64,000 nt of DNA from an uncultured Paracoccaceae bacterium (GTDB taxonomy: Bacteria > Pseudomonadota > Alphaproteobacteria > Rhodobacterales > Rhodobacteraceae): NCBI GenBank assembly GCA_947499715.1, contig CANMPL010000004.1:396638-460637 (forward strand), read 5' to 3'. The position numbers and the translations under genes were made by a program. The notes beneath the pieces were generated by a model. The model worked only from the letters and a program-made list of their open reading frames with translations, was not told the DNA's origin and did no database searches. Numbering within the stretch: position 1 is the first letter of the stretch; every line of letters starts with the position of its first letter. Shown in pieces: positions 42,730-51,709 of this stretch.

Positions 42730-42857
42730 GAGGCAAGTTGTGCTGCGAATCGCGGCAGAATCAAAGGGCCTTGCGCGAATCGTGAGCGCTAACGGAACGG
42801 TTAGGGGACGATTTTTGGCCTTGATTGGTTAGAAAACTGCACCAGTTTGTCGGTTTC

Positions 42858-42873
42858 TACGCAGTATTGCGTA
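42858..42873. promoter_or_regulatory. Candidate response-regulator operator upstream of dctP
   Basis: TACGCA-GTAT-TGCGTA is a perfect 6+6 inverted repeat about 90 bases before the dctP start, between the sensor kinase and transporter genes. Its form suits a NarL/FixJ dimer. Near it, GTGAGCGCTAAC (42782-42793) differs by one base from the palindrome upstream of edd. Confidence 0.5.
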
Positions 42874-42964
42874 TTCAAGTTGTGACGTGGCGTCGCTAGG
42901 CTCTGCTCACGAGACACCAGCCCGGAAACCGGGTTTGGCTGACGAAACATATGGGAGGAATACA

Positions 42965-44047
42965 ATGGATCGTCGTTCATTTCTAAAGAACACAGCACTA
43001 GGCGGGACCGCCGCAGCGGCCACAACGCTGGCCGCACCGGCCTATGCACAGGGCAACCGCACGCTGACGCTTGTCACCACTTGGGGCCGTGGCCTTGCAG
43101 GTGTGCATGACGCCGCACAGCGCGCTGCTGACTCGATCACAGCTATGTCGGACGGAAGCCTGACAATCGACCTGAAGGCCGCTGGCGAACTCGTTGGTGC
43201 GTTCGAGGTGTTTGACGCTGTGACCTCTGGTCAGGCTGATATGTACCACGGTGCAGACTACTACTTTATCAACCAGCACCCCGGTTATGCCTTCTTTACA
43301 TCCGTTCCATTCGGCATGTCGCCACAGGAACTGATGAACTGGTACTACCATGGCGGCGGTCATGACCTGCACAGCGAGCTTGGTTCCATCTTTGGTCTGA
43401 AGTCGTTCCTTGCCGGTAACACTGGCCCACAGGCGGGTGGCTGGTTTGCCAAGGAGATCGCAGGTCCAGAAGACTTCCAAGGTCTGAAGTTCCGTATGCC
43501 GGGCCTTGGTGGTCAGGCGCTGGGCCGCATGGGCGCGTCCGTTCAGAACCTGCCAGGTGCCGAAGTGTATCAGGCGCTGGCATCCGGTGCGATTGACGGC
43601 ACAGAGTGGATTGGTCCTTGGGCCGATGAAAAGGCTGGTTTCCAGGAAATCACCAAGTTCTACTACACCGCTGGTATGCACGAGCCGGGCGCAGGTCTGT
43701 CGCTTGCGACAAACCTAGATGTGTTCGAGAGCCTGTCGCCTGCGCACCAGAAGATCATCGAAATGGCAGCCGGTGAAGCACACCAGTGGAACCTTGCCCA
43801 GTTCATGAACTCCAACGGTGACGCGCTGCAGCGTCTGCAGGCCGGTGGCGTCAAGGTTCTGGAATTCCCTGATCCCGTCTGGGATGCAATGGGCGTTGCT
43901 GCGACCGAGACCATGGACCAGTACAACGGTGATGATCTGTATGACCGCATTCGCGCGTCCTACAACGCCTCTATGGCGGCATCGTCCAGCTGGATCTCGC
44001 AGTCCGAAGGCGCCTACCGTGCCCAGCGTGACCGTGTAATGGGCTAA
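42965..44047 (+). CDS. dctP: TRAP transporter solute-binding protein
   Basis: This 360-residue periplasmic receptor starts MDRRSFLKNTALGGTAAAATTLAAPAYA, a twin-arginine signal. It has the DctP fold of the mannitol/chloroaromatic-type branch (FEVFDAVTSGQADMYHGADYYFINQHPGYAFFTSVPFGMSPQELMNWYYHGGG; GLKFRMPGLGGQALGRMGASVQNLPGAEVYQALASGAIDGTEWIGPWADEKAGF). Such receptors bind an organic acid through an Arg-carboxylate contact (KFRMPG). The start has GGGAGGA just upstream. A perfect 14-bp hairpin separates it from dctQ. Confidence 0.95.
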   Translation: MDRRSFLKNTALGGTAAAATTLAAPAYAQGNRTLTLVTTWGRGLAGVHDAAQRAADSITAMSDGSLTIDLKAAGELVGAFEVFDAVTSGQADMYHGADYYFINQHPGYAFFTSVPFGMSPQELMNWYYHGGGHDLHSELGSIFGLKSFLAGNTGPQAGGWFAKEIAGPEDFQGLKFRMPGLGGQALGRMGASVQNLPGAEVYQALASGAIDGTEWIGPWADEKAGFQEITKFYYTAGMHEPGAGLSLATNLDVFESLSPAHQKIIEMAAGEAHQWNLAQFMNSNGDALQRLQAGGVKVLEFPDPVWDAMGVAATETMDQYNGDDLYDRIRASYNASMAASSSWISQSEGAYRAQRDRVMG

Positions 44048-44101
44048 ATGATTTAAGATCAACGTGTTGACGCAGTGTCTTCATGTTGATTTGGATCAAT
44101 G

Positions 44102-44135
44102 TCCGGGCCAGTTATCCTTGCATAACTGGCCCGGA
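44102..44135 (+). other. 14-bp perfect hairpin between dctP and dctQ
   Basis: TCCGGGCCAGTTAT (44102-44115) and ATAACTGGCCCGGA (44122-44135) pair fully around the loop CCTTGC. There is no T-run after it. It probably protects the dctP message or partly stops transcription, giving more binding protein than membrane subunits. Confidence 0.7.
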
Positions 44136-44183
44136 TGGTCGCCGCACATCCGCGGCAATCTGACGACATGAGGGGGTGACCAA

Positions 44184-45146
44184 ATGGGATTGGTCGAAAG
44201 CTGGGGCGGCAACGCCTTTGGGTGGTTCTTTGCACATCTGATCGAAGCGCCGTACAACCTGATTTACGCCATTTTCAACCCGGAGCTTTGGCTTGCGTGG
44301 TTGCCGCACATGTCGCTCAATTCAAAAATTTCGGACCTTGAGGCGGCGGAATCGCTGCTTCGGTTCATCTATTACGGCGCCAGTTGGGAGCTGTTCTTCG
44401 TCTTTCTGTTCATCTTTCTGGTCGTCACGGCCGTGGGTCTGGTGCGCAATGCGTTCATGTGGTCCTGCGTGAAGGGGCTGGAAGGCTTCGCCAATGTTGT
44501 GGGCCGCACGGCGGCCTTTGCGGGCCTTTTGATGGTGCTACAGCAGATCATCATTATCTTCATGCAGCGGGTTTTTGCAGTTTCGGAAATCTCGCTTGGG
44601 CTGGGTGTGGCGTTTACCAAGGACGTCAGCTGGTGGTCGGAAGAATTGAAGTTCTACAACGCCATCATCGTCTGCATGTGCGTCAGCTATACCTTCGTGC
44701 AGGGCGGGCATGTGCGGGTCGATCTGGTCTACTCTGCCATCGGGCATCGGGCCAAACGGATTGTCGATATGATCGGCTCTATGGTCTTTATGGTGCCTGC
44801 GGCTGTCCTGACCTACTTTTATGGCTGGTTCTTCCTGTGGCGTCATCTGGTGACACCAAAGCTGTCCGCGTCCGACGCGGCCAAAGACCTTGATAAGCTT
44901 CTACCAAAGGCGCGGGCGCTCAAGTTCAACGTCGAAACCATCGGGTTTTCGCCCAACGGCTTCAACGGATACTACCTGTTCAAGATTTTGCTTGTTGCCT
45001 TCACGCTATTGGTGATTTTGCAAGCCGTCGCATTCTTCTACCGCTCTTATCTGGAGTGGAAAGAGGGACCGGACAGTATCGGCAAGAACCTTGATAAAGA
45101 CCGTTTGGGCGATCCTGTCGCTGAAGCCGTCGCAGAAATACACTAA
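44184..45146 (+). CDS. dctQ: TRAP transporter small membrane subunit
   Basis: This 320-residue protein has the DctQ core of four helices in its second half (FAGLLMVLQQIIIIFMQRVFAVSEIS, FYNAIIVCMCVSYTFVQGGHVRVDLVYSAIGHRAKRIVDMIGSMVFMVPAAVLTYFYGWFFLW, and a late helix). An extra N-terminal region adds at least one helix, which makes it longer than the usual 160-200 residues. It joins DctM to form the membrane complex. It starts 12 bases before dctM and about 140 bases after dctP. Confidence 0.88.
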   Translation: MGLVESWGGNAFGWFFAHLIEAPYNLIYAIFNPELWLAWLPHMSLNSKISDLEAAESLLRFIYYGASWELFFVFLFIFLVVTAVGLVRNAFMWSCVKGLEGFANVVGRTAAFAGLLMVLQQIIIIFMQRVFAVSEISLGLGVAFTKDVSWWSEELKFYNAIIVCMCVSYTFVQGGHVRVDLVYSAIGHRAKRIVDMIGSMVFMVPAAVLTYFYGWFFLWRHLVTPKLSASDAAKDLDKLLPKARALKFNVETIGFSPNGFNGYYLFKILLVAFTLLVILQAVAFFYRSYLEWKEGPDSIGKNLDKDRLGDPVAEAVAEIH

Positions 45147-45158
45147 GGGGCCAAAGAT

Positions 45159-47513
45159 ATGCTTTTCGGATTAGATGGCGTCGAAGTCGGCCTGATTATT
45201 GTGTTCCTGACCTTGTTCGGGGCAATTCTATCGGGGTTCCCGGTGGCCTTTGCGATCTCTGGCGCAGCGGTGATATCGTTTATTATCATTGCTTTGCTGG
45301 ATGGCGGCGGGCTGCTGATCCACATGGCGGTGGACAAGTCGAGTGCCGAGTTCAAGGCCCTGACGGATATGGGGATAAGATCGGACAGTATATCGGTCTT
45401 TAGTAATCCCGAATTACCCAGATTGGCCGAACCACTGTTTCCCGGCGGCTGGGAAATGGCGCTGGATCGCAACGTGTCCTTTGTTGTGAACCGGATGAAC
45501 GAGCGCGTTCTGGCGGGGCAGTCGATTGAGACCCTGCTGGCGGTGCTGATGTTTGTGATGATGGGTATCGTTCTGGAACGGAGCCGGATTGCGGACGAAT
45601 TGCTGACCACCATGGCGCGGGTCTTTGGCCCATTGCCCGGCGGTCTGGCGGTTTCCATCGTTTTGGTGGGGGCATTCCTTGCAGCCTCGACCGGGATTGT
45701 GGGCGCAACCGTTGTGACGATGGGGCTGCTGGCCCTGCCGACAATGCTCAAAAACGGATATTCGCCAGAGTTGTCGACGGGTGTGATCGCAGCCTCGGGC
45801 ACCTTGGGGCAGATCATTCCGCCGTCCATCGTCATCGTGTTGTTGGGCACTTTGGCAGGGGATTTGTATTCTGCGGCACAAGAGGAACGTGCACGCGACG
45901 CTGGCTGTTCTGATGCGCTGACGTTCTTGGGTGAACCGGCGGTGGTGTCCGTCGGGACATTGTTCCAGGCCGCCTTGCTGCCCGGCATCATGCTGGCGCT
46001 TTTGTATGCGCTTTACGCCTTTGGTTTTGCGCTGATCAATCCAAAGAAGGCCCCACCGGTGCAGATGGATGGTGCCGGCAACGGCGAGATCATCACCCGC
46101 AACGAGGCGCTGACATGGTTCCTTGCGGTGCCTGTGGGCCTGATCGTTCTGGTCATTGGCGCAGGGCAGGTGGGTGTCATGGGGAGCCAGTCAGTCATCG
46201 TCGACAGCTACACCGACGCTGGCCAAACCGCGAGTTTGCGGACCAACGTGCCAGAGGCCTGTGCGGCCTCGATGCTGGAGCTTCACGGGCAAGAGGCCTG
46301 GGATGCAGCGATCGCCGAACAAGCGGCAATTGATGCGGCGGGCGGCGTGACGGAAGCCCGCGAGTTGTCAGCCGAAGAACGTGAAGCCCGCGTGCTGGAG
46401 CGGGTCGCCGAGGCGCCATCGCTGGGCACGGGCCTGACTGTTCTGGCGCTGTTGATGGGGCTGGTTCTGGCGATTGCACGCGGTGTTGCACCGTCTGCTG
46501 ATACCCGGCCGCTGATTATCGGCGCTGTTGGTATCTTACTGATGCTGCTCGCGGATGTCGCGTTGATCGGGCCACTTACGTCGCCGGGGACAACAGTGCT
46601 GATGATTGCAATCCCACTGATCATTGCCTTCTACGGGCTGCGCTATGCCTCCGTGCTGGCCTTTAGCAACGATATTCTGCGCGTGGTCTTCCCGCCGCTG
46701 GTGTTGATCGTGGCGGTGCTGGGGTCGATCCTTGGCGGGATCACCAACCCGACCCCGGCTGCGGCCTTGGGTGCAGGTGGTGCCATCATGCTGGCGGCTT
46801 ACCGCAAATTGCAGGACGAGGGCCGGTCAGGTCGCATGGTGCTGCTGACGGCAGCGGCAATCGCCGTGATGCTTTTGATTGGCGTGAACTTTGACATGCG
46901 CTTGGGTCAGGAAGTGGTTCTGTTCGAAAACTACGTGGCCTATGCCGTCGCATTTGGAAGCTTCCTGTTTGCGATGTTCGGGCTGATCTGGTCGTGCTGG
47001 GTACTGATGAAGGGCGGCGTGTTGTCCCCGGTTGTGCGAGAGACGGCCAAGGTGACATCCATGGTGTTCACCATCCTGATCGGGTCGCAACTGCTGAACC
47101 TCGTGCTGATTTCCTTCGGCGGAGAGCATTACATTCAGGAGTTCCTGAAGTCGTTCAGCAACGAATGGACCGTATTCCTGATCGTGATGCTGGTGCTCTT
47201 TGTGCTGGGCTTCGTGCTCGACTTCCTAGAGATCATCTACATCGTGATTCCGATTGTGGGTCCGGTCATCTATGGCGGCACGTTTGATCCCAAGTGGGTG
47301 ACGATCATGATCGCTGTGAACCTTCAGACATCATTCCTGACGCCGCCCTTTGGCTTTGCGTTGTTCTATCTGCGGGGCGTTGCACCGAAAGAGATCACGA
47401 CAGGTCAGATCTATCGCGGCGTGATGCCATTCATCGGGATTCAGGTCGTAGGGCTTGCGCTGCTGGCGTTCTTCCCATGGGTCGTGACGATTGTGCCGAA
47501 CCTGATCAACTAA
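45159..47513 (+). CDS. dctM: TRAP transporter large membrane subunit, enlarged form
   Basis: This 784-residue protein is far longer than the usual DctM (about 430). The core is recognisable: FPVAFAISGAAVIS, LLAVLMFVMMGIVLERSRIADELL, GGLAVSIVLVGAFLAASTGIVGATVVTMGLLALPTML, SGTLGQIIPPSIVIVLLG, and at the C-terminus FLDFLEIIYIVIPIVGPVI and LQTSFLTPPFGFALFYLRGVAP. Between the core halves are an acidic soluble segment (about 342-424) and several extra helices (about 425-600). Another soluble segment occupies about 57-125. I associate such large forms with mannitol/chloroaromatic-type TRAP systems. A terminator follows. Confidence 0.9.
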   Translation: MLFGLDGVEVGLIIVFLTLFGAILSGFPVAFAISGAAVISFIIIALLDGGGLLIHMAVDKSSAEFKALTDMGIRSDSISVFSNPELPRLAEPLFPGGWEMALDRNVSFVVNRMNERVLAGQSIETLLAVLMFVMMGIVLERSRIADELLTTMARVFGPLPGGLAVSIVLVGAFLAASTGIVGATVVTMGLLALPTMLKNGYSPELSTGVIAASGTLGQIIPPSIVIVLLGTLAGDLYSAAQEERARDAGCSDALTFLGEPAVVSVGTLFQAALLPGIMLALLYALYAFGFALINPKKAPPVQMDGAGNGEIITRNEALTWFLAVPVGLIVLVIGAGQVGVMGSQSVIVDSYTDAGQTASLRTNVPEACAASMLELHGQEAWDAAIAEQAAIDAAGGVTEARELSAEEREARVLERVAEAPSLGTGLTVLALLMGLVLAIARGVAPSADTRPLIIGAVGILLMLLADVALIGPLTSPGTTVLMIAIPLIIAFYGLRYASVLAFSNDILRVVFPPLVLIVAVLGSILGGITNPTPAAALGAGGAIMLAAYRKLQDEGRSGRMVLLTAAAIAVMLLIGVNFDMRLGQEVVLFENYVAYAVAFGSFLFAMFGLIWSCWVLMKGGVLSPVVRETAKVTSMVFTILIGSQLLNLVLISFGGEHYIQEFLKSFSNEWTVFLIVMLVLFVLGFVLDFLEIIYIVIPIVGPVIYGGTFDPKWVTIMIAVNLQTSFLTPPFGFALFYLRGVAPKEITTGQIYRGVMPFIGIQVVGLALLAFFPWVVTIVPNLIN

Positions 47514-47539
47514 ATGGGTGGGCAGATGTTCCACCGTAG

Positions 47540-47567
47540 GAAGGGCGGTCCGAAAGGGCCGCCCTTC
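47540..47567 (+). terminator. Terminator after the TRAP operon
   Basis: GAAGGGCGGTCC and GGGCCGCCCTTC form a 12-bp stem with one G-U pair and a GAAA loop, followed by TTGTTGTGATTGTT. It sits 27 bases after the dctM stop and just before the end of the convergent flavoprotein gene. Confidence 0.8.
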
Positions 47568-47579
47568 TTGTTGTGATTG

Positions 47580-50003
47580 TTAAGCGCGCACCCGGCTGAG
47601 GTTCGCGTCATAGGGGGAGATGTCGATCACCTTTGCCGCCACAAGGCTGCCCAACATATCGACCTCAAAGGCAGTGCCGGTGGCGCTGAATGCTGCATCG
47701 ACAAAGGCATAGGCCAGGTTCAGCCCGGTCCGGTGGCCCCAATCGCCAGAGGTCACCGTGCCGATGACCTTGCCATCCCGCATGACCGAAGCACCGCCGT
47801 GGGCGGCTGCATCTTTGCTGTCGATGGTCAGTGTCACCAGCTTTTTGGCAGGCGCGGGACGGGCGGCGAGGGCGGCCTTGCCGACAAAATCATCCTTGTC
47901 CATTTTCACAAACCGGTCGAGGCCCGTTTCAAAGGGATCAAATTCGGTCAGGATGTCAGCCTTCCAATGCAGATAGCCCTTTTCCATGCGCATGGAATCT
48001 ACGGCGAGCGCACCAAAGTGTTTAAGACCGTGGGCGGCACCAGCCTCTTTCAGGGCCTGATAGGCGGCATAAAGTGAGGCGTTGGGAATGTGGATTTCAT
48101 AGGCCATCTCGCCCGAAAAGCTGACGGCCATGACCGTTGCTGGTGCATAACCGATGAAACATTCACGCACAGACAACCAAGGAAAGCCCTCTTTGGTCCA
48201 ATCGGCGCGGCTGACAGCCTGCATCACGGCGCGCGCCTTGGGGCCCGCCAACACGAGGATGGTCTGGTCGTTGGTGAGTGAGCGGATCGCCACGTCCTCA
48301 TCGGTGCCGATGTGCTGGGTCAGCCAGTCCATGTCATGAAGTTCAGACGCGGCGGCAGAGCCATACCAGATCCGGTCCGGTCCGCGGTCAGAGGCGGGCA
48401 GATTGGCAATCGTCGCCTCGCCCTTCAACATGCCGTGGTGGTTAAGCAGATAGGCAAGGCCGACGCGTCCCGGCTTGCGGGTCAGGCGGCCACAGATCAT
48501 GCGGTCAAGAAAGGTCTGCGCATCCGCGCCGGTGATCTCGAACCGGTTAAAGCCGTTCACCTCTGCCAGACCGACGGCGTTTTGCACCGCGTCCACTTCG
48601 GCAGCAACCACGTCAAAGGTTTCGTCAAAGCGGAACGACGGGGTGACGTGCAGGTCAGGGGCGAAGAATTCGGAGCGTTCCCAGCCATTGACCACGGCGA
48701 AATGCGCGCCTTCGGCAGCCAGCACTGGTGTCAGCGCGGTGGTCTTTGCGTTGCGGCCCGCGGGGCGGTGTTCGTTGGGAAAGTGGAAGCGGAATTCGTT
48801 CTGGTAATCCTCTATCGCTTTCAGCGCCGTCAGCTCAACATTGGTGTGACCGGCAAAGCGGCGCGGGTCGATGCACCAAGTGTCATAACAAGCCTCTCCG
48901 TGGACGATCTGCTGGGCGAGCATCCAGCCGTGGCCGCCGCCTTCACCAAGACCCGCGCGCAGCCCGATGATGCAAAACGCGTTGCGCTTGCCGGGGATTG
49001 GGCCGACCAGCGGCGCGCCGTCGATGGTATAGGTGATCGGGCCGTTCACGACGTTCTTGATGCCAACTTCCATCAGGGCGGGCATGCGTTCAAACGCGCC
49101 TTCCAGCACATCCGTGATCCGGTCAAGGTCATCGGGGCAGAGGTCGTTTGAGAACTTCGGGTCGATGCCGTCCATGCCCCATGTGCGGCAGTCTTGTTCG
49201 TAGAAGCCCAGCAAGAGGCCTTGTTTTTCCTGACGGCAGTAATAGTCGCTGATCGGGCAGCGCAGCAGGGGCATCCGGTGGCCTGCGTCGACGATGCCCT
49301 GGATGTCTTCGGTCACAAAATACTGGTGTTCCATCGACACAACCGGATGGTGGACGCCCATCATGGCACCCACCTCATTCACACGGTAACCGCAGGCGTT
49401 GACCACGATTTCGCACGCGATATCGCCCTTTTCGGTGTGGACGGTCCAGCTGTCGTCTTTGTGCTGGGTCAGGGCCGTGACAGGTGTGTTGCGATAGACT
49501 TCGGCGCCAGCTTTGCGGGCACGGCGGGCAAGCGCTTGGCACAGCGAAGCGGGGTCAATGTCGCCATCATTGCCATCCCAAAGGCCGCCCAAAAGGTTGT
49601 CGGTCGAGATCAGTGGGTGCCGGCGGGCGCATTCTTCGGCATCAAGGATTTCGAATTCGACGTCCATGCCCCGCGCCATTGAGGCAAAGTGGCGGTAGCC
49701 GTCCATCTGCGCCTCTGTATTGGCAAGCCGAATGCCGCCATCGCCGTGATTGTATTGCACGGGGTAGTCAGGATCGTCGCGTAACTCCTTATAAAGGTTG
49801 ATGGAATGGGTTTTGAGGCCCACCATCGTCTGGTTCATGCCAAAGTTGGTGACCTGCGCGGCAGAGTGCCAGGTGGTGCCCGATGTCAGCTCGTCCCGTT
49901 CTACCAGAACAACATCCGTCCAGCCTTCCTGCGTCAGGTGATACAGCGTTGAGCATCCTGCGATGCCGCCGCCGATCACGACGACCTTTGTTTGCGACTT
50001 CAT
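47580..50003 (-). CDS. Dimethylglycine dehydrogenase-like flavoprotein with GcvT domain (second)
   Basis: This 807-residue protein has the same two-part layout as the product of 26997: FAD domain (VVVIGGGIAGCSTLYHLTQEGW, SGTTWHSAAQ) and GcvT folate-binding domains (GLAEVNGFNRFEITGADAQTFLDRM; FSGEMAYEIHIPN; DSMRMEKGYLHWKADILTEFDPFETGLDRFV). It should oxidise an N-methyl glycine-type substrate and pass the carbon to folate. The ATG at 50003 has AAGGGGA upstream; the frame continuing to 50492 runs into the divergent methyltransferase gene. It is divergent from mttB, a pairing that suggests methylamine or betaine use. Confidence 0.9.
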   Translation of the reverse strand: MKSQTKVVVIGGGIAGCSTLYHLTQEGWTDVVLVERDELTSGTTWHSAAQVTNFGMNQTMVGLKTHSINLYKELRDDPDYPVQYNHGDGGIRLANTEAQMDGYRHFASMARGMDVEFEILDAEECARRHPLISTDNLLGGLWDGNDGDIDPASLCQALARRARKAGAEVYRNTPVTALTQHKDDSWTVHTEKGDIACEIVVNACGYRVNEVGAMMGVHHPVVSMEHQYFVTEDIQGIVDAGHRMPLLRCPISDYYCRQEKQGLLLGFYEQDCRTWGMDGIDPKFSNDLCPDDLDRITDVLEGAFERMPALMEVGIKNVVNGPITYTIDGAPLVGPIPGKRNAFCIIGLRAGLGEGGGHGWMLAQQIVHGEACYDTWCIDPRRFAGHTNVELTALKAIEDYQNEFRFHFPNEHRPAGRNAKTTALTPVLAAEGAHFAVVNGWERSEFFAPDLHVTPSFRFDETFDVVAAEVDAVQNAVGLAEVNGFNRFEITGADAQTFLDRMICGRLTRKPGRVGLAYLLNHHGMLKGEATIANLPASDRGPDRIWYGSAAASELHDMDWLTQHIGTDEDVAIRSLTNDQTILVLAGPKARAVMQAVSRADWTKEGFPWLSVRECFIGYAPATVMAVSFSGEMAYEIHIPNASLYAAYQALKEAGAAHGLKHFGALAVDSMRMEKGYLHWKADILTEFDPFETGLDRFVKMDKDDFVGKAALAARPAPAKKLVTLTIDSKDAAAHGGASVMRDGKVIGTVTSGDWGHRTGLNLAYAFVDAAFSATGTAFEVDMLGSLVAAKVIDISPYDANLSRVRA

Positions 50004-50179
50004 GGCCGTCCCCTTGGTTGTTTGCGCGGTCATTTGAGGTGTGGCGACCCAACAGGGCAATGAAAATATCGTCTTTTCGAGAATATGAAATATACGTTTT
50101 GATAAATTGCTTCGCGCGTCGAATTGGTTGCGCGCCAAGGTGCTTGGGCGTCCTATCATGGCATCAGCAGCAGGTGCCC

Positions 50180-51709
50180 ATGACCGACGAAACCACCCCT
50201 TCCAGAACCCGTAGTGGCCGCAAGGCGCGTCTCGCGCAAAGGGCGGCACCGCCAAAGGTGAATCCGGCGTCGCCCGGACAGCGTGGCGGGCAATATCGGC
50301 CGATGTCAGAGGATGATTGCGAGGCGATTTATGCGACCGCGCTGCGTCTATTGGCAGAGCTTGGCATGGGTGAGGTGCCACAGCGGTTGTGGGACGATTT
50401 GATTGCGGCCGGTGCGGTTGATCTGGGCGCTGGCCGGATCGGTTTGCCGCCCGAGATGGTCTCGGACTGCATTGCAAAAGCCGCAAAGACATTCACTTTG
50501 CATGGCCGCGACCCCGAAAGGTCAATCGAGGTTGGGGGTGACCGGGTCTATTTTGGCACCGGCGGTGCGGCGGTGAACACGCTGGATCTGGACACCGGGA
50601 TCTATCGCCCTTCAACCCTTGTTGACCTGCATGATTTCACGCGGTTGCAGGACAGGCTGGACAACGTTGCATGGTTCACTCGTTGTTGCATCGCGACGGA
50701 TGTGCCCGATCCCTTTGATCTGGATGTGAACACGGCCTATGCGCTGCTGCGCAACACAACAAAGCCGACGGCGACGGCCTTTACGCTGGCCGAACATGTA
50801 GCCCCGATTGTGAAAATGCTGGATATCGCGGCGGGTGGCGCCGGGGCCTTTGCCGAACGGCCATTTATGAAAACCCACATCAGCCCCGTCATCTCTCCGA
50901 TGCGGTTTGGCGAGGATGCGGTGGATGTAGTTTATGAATGCATCGCCCACAACATCCCGATGTCCTGCATCACGGCTGCACAGGCCGGGGCAACGGCGCC
51001 CGCGACCTTGGCTGGGTTCCTTGCGCAGTCGCTGGCCGAAACTTTGGCGAGCCTTGTGATGGTCAATGTGATCTCTCCGGGTTTTCCAATGGTGTTTTCG
51101 AACTGGCCACTGGTGATTGATCTGCGCAGCGGGGCCTTTGCGGGCGGAGGAGGTGAGACAGCGCTGCTGAATGCGGCCTCTGCGCAATTGTCGAACTGGC
51201 TAGGGCTGCCTTCGGGCGTTGCGGCATCCATGACAGATGCCAAGGCGATTGACGCACAATACGGGGTCGAAAAGGGCATGACGTCGCTTGCGGCGGCTTT
51301 GGCCGGGGGCAACCTGATCTACGAAAGCAGCGGTATGATGGCGGCGCTTTTAGGCGCGAGTTTTGAAGCGTTTATTCTGGACGATGAAATGCACAGTGCC
51401 ACCTATCGCGCATTGCGCGGGGTCGAGGTCAATGCAGACAATCTTGGCTTTCATGCGATCTGCGATGCAATCCTTGGGGACGGTCATTTTCTGGGATCAG
51501 ATCAGACTTATGCGGCAATGGAGCGGGACTATCACTATCCGGCATTGGCCGACCGTGAACAGCCGCGCACCTGGGAAGAGGCGGGTCGTCAGGATGCATG
51601 GACACGGGCAAACCAGCAAGCCAAAGCGATGCTGGCCAATCACCGCCCCGACTATCTGGGCGCCGAGGCGGACCGGGCCATCCGCGCGCAATTCAACATC
51701 GTGGGTTAG
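50180..51709 (+). CDS. MttB-family (COG5598) trimethylamine/betaine methyltransferase, non-pyrrolysine
   Basis: This 509-residue protein matches the MttB superfamily in length and in segments such as YRPMSEDDCEAIYATALRLLAELGMGEVP, GDRVYFGTGGAAVNTLDLDTG, ISPVISPMRFGEDAVDVVYECIAHNIPMSCITAAQAGATAPATLAG and GGETALLNAASAQLSNWLGLPSG. Methanogen MttB needs pyrrolysine at an in-frame UAG; this reading frame is continuous, so it belongs to the non-pyrrolysine group, some members of which demethylate betaines onto a corrinoid protein. No corrinoid protein gene is adjacent. Its stop overlaps that of the convergent LysR gene. Confidence 0.88.
   Translation: MTDETTPSRTRSGRKARLAQRAAPPKVNPASPGQRGGQYRPMSEDDCEAIYATALRLLAELGMGEVPQRLWDDLIAAGAVDLGAGRIGLPPEMVSDCIAKAAKTFTLHGRDPERSIEVGGDRVYFGTGGAAVNTLDLDTGIYRPSTLVDLHDFTRLQDRLDNVAWFTRCCIATDVPDPFDLDVNTAYALLRNTTKPTATAFTLAEHVAPIVKMLDIAAGGAGAFAERPFMKTHISPVISPMRFGEDAVDVVYECIAHNIPMSCITAAQAGATAPATLAGFLAQSLAETLASLVMVNVISPGFPMVFSNWPLVIDLRSGAFAGGGGETALLNAASAQLSNWLGLPSGVAASMTDAKAIDAQYGVEKGMTSLAAALAGGNLIYESSGMMAALLGASFEAFILDDEMHSATYRALRGVEVNADNLGFHAICDAILGDGHFLGSDQTYAAMERDYHYPALADREQPRTWEEAGRQDAWTRANQQAKAMLANHRPDYLGAEADRAIRAQFNIVG

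Noticed and set aside
50004..50492. N-terminal extension of the DMGDH-like protein on the minus strand
   Set aside because: The extension reads through the divergent promoter and the mttB coding region; the FAD-binding start at 50003 has a good ribosome site.
51707..51709. UAG stop of the MttB-family gene as a pyrrolysine codon
   Set aside because: The protein is already full length, the family's pyrrolysine lies in mid-protein, and another UAG follows four codons later.
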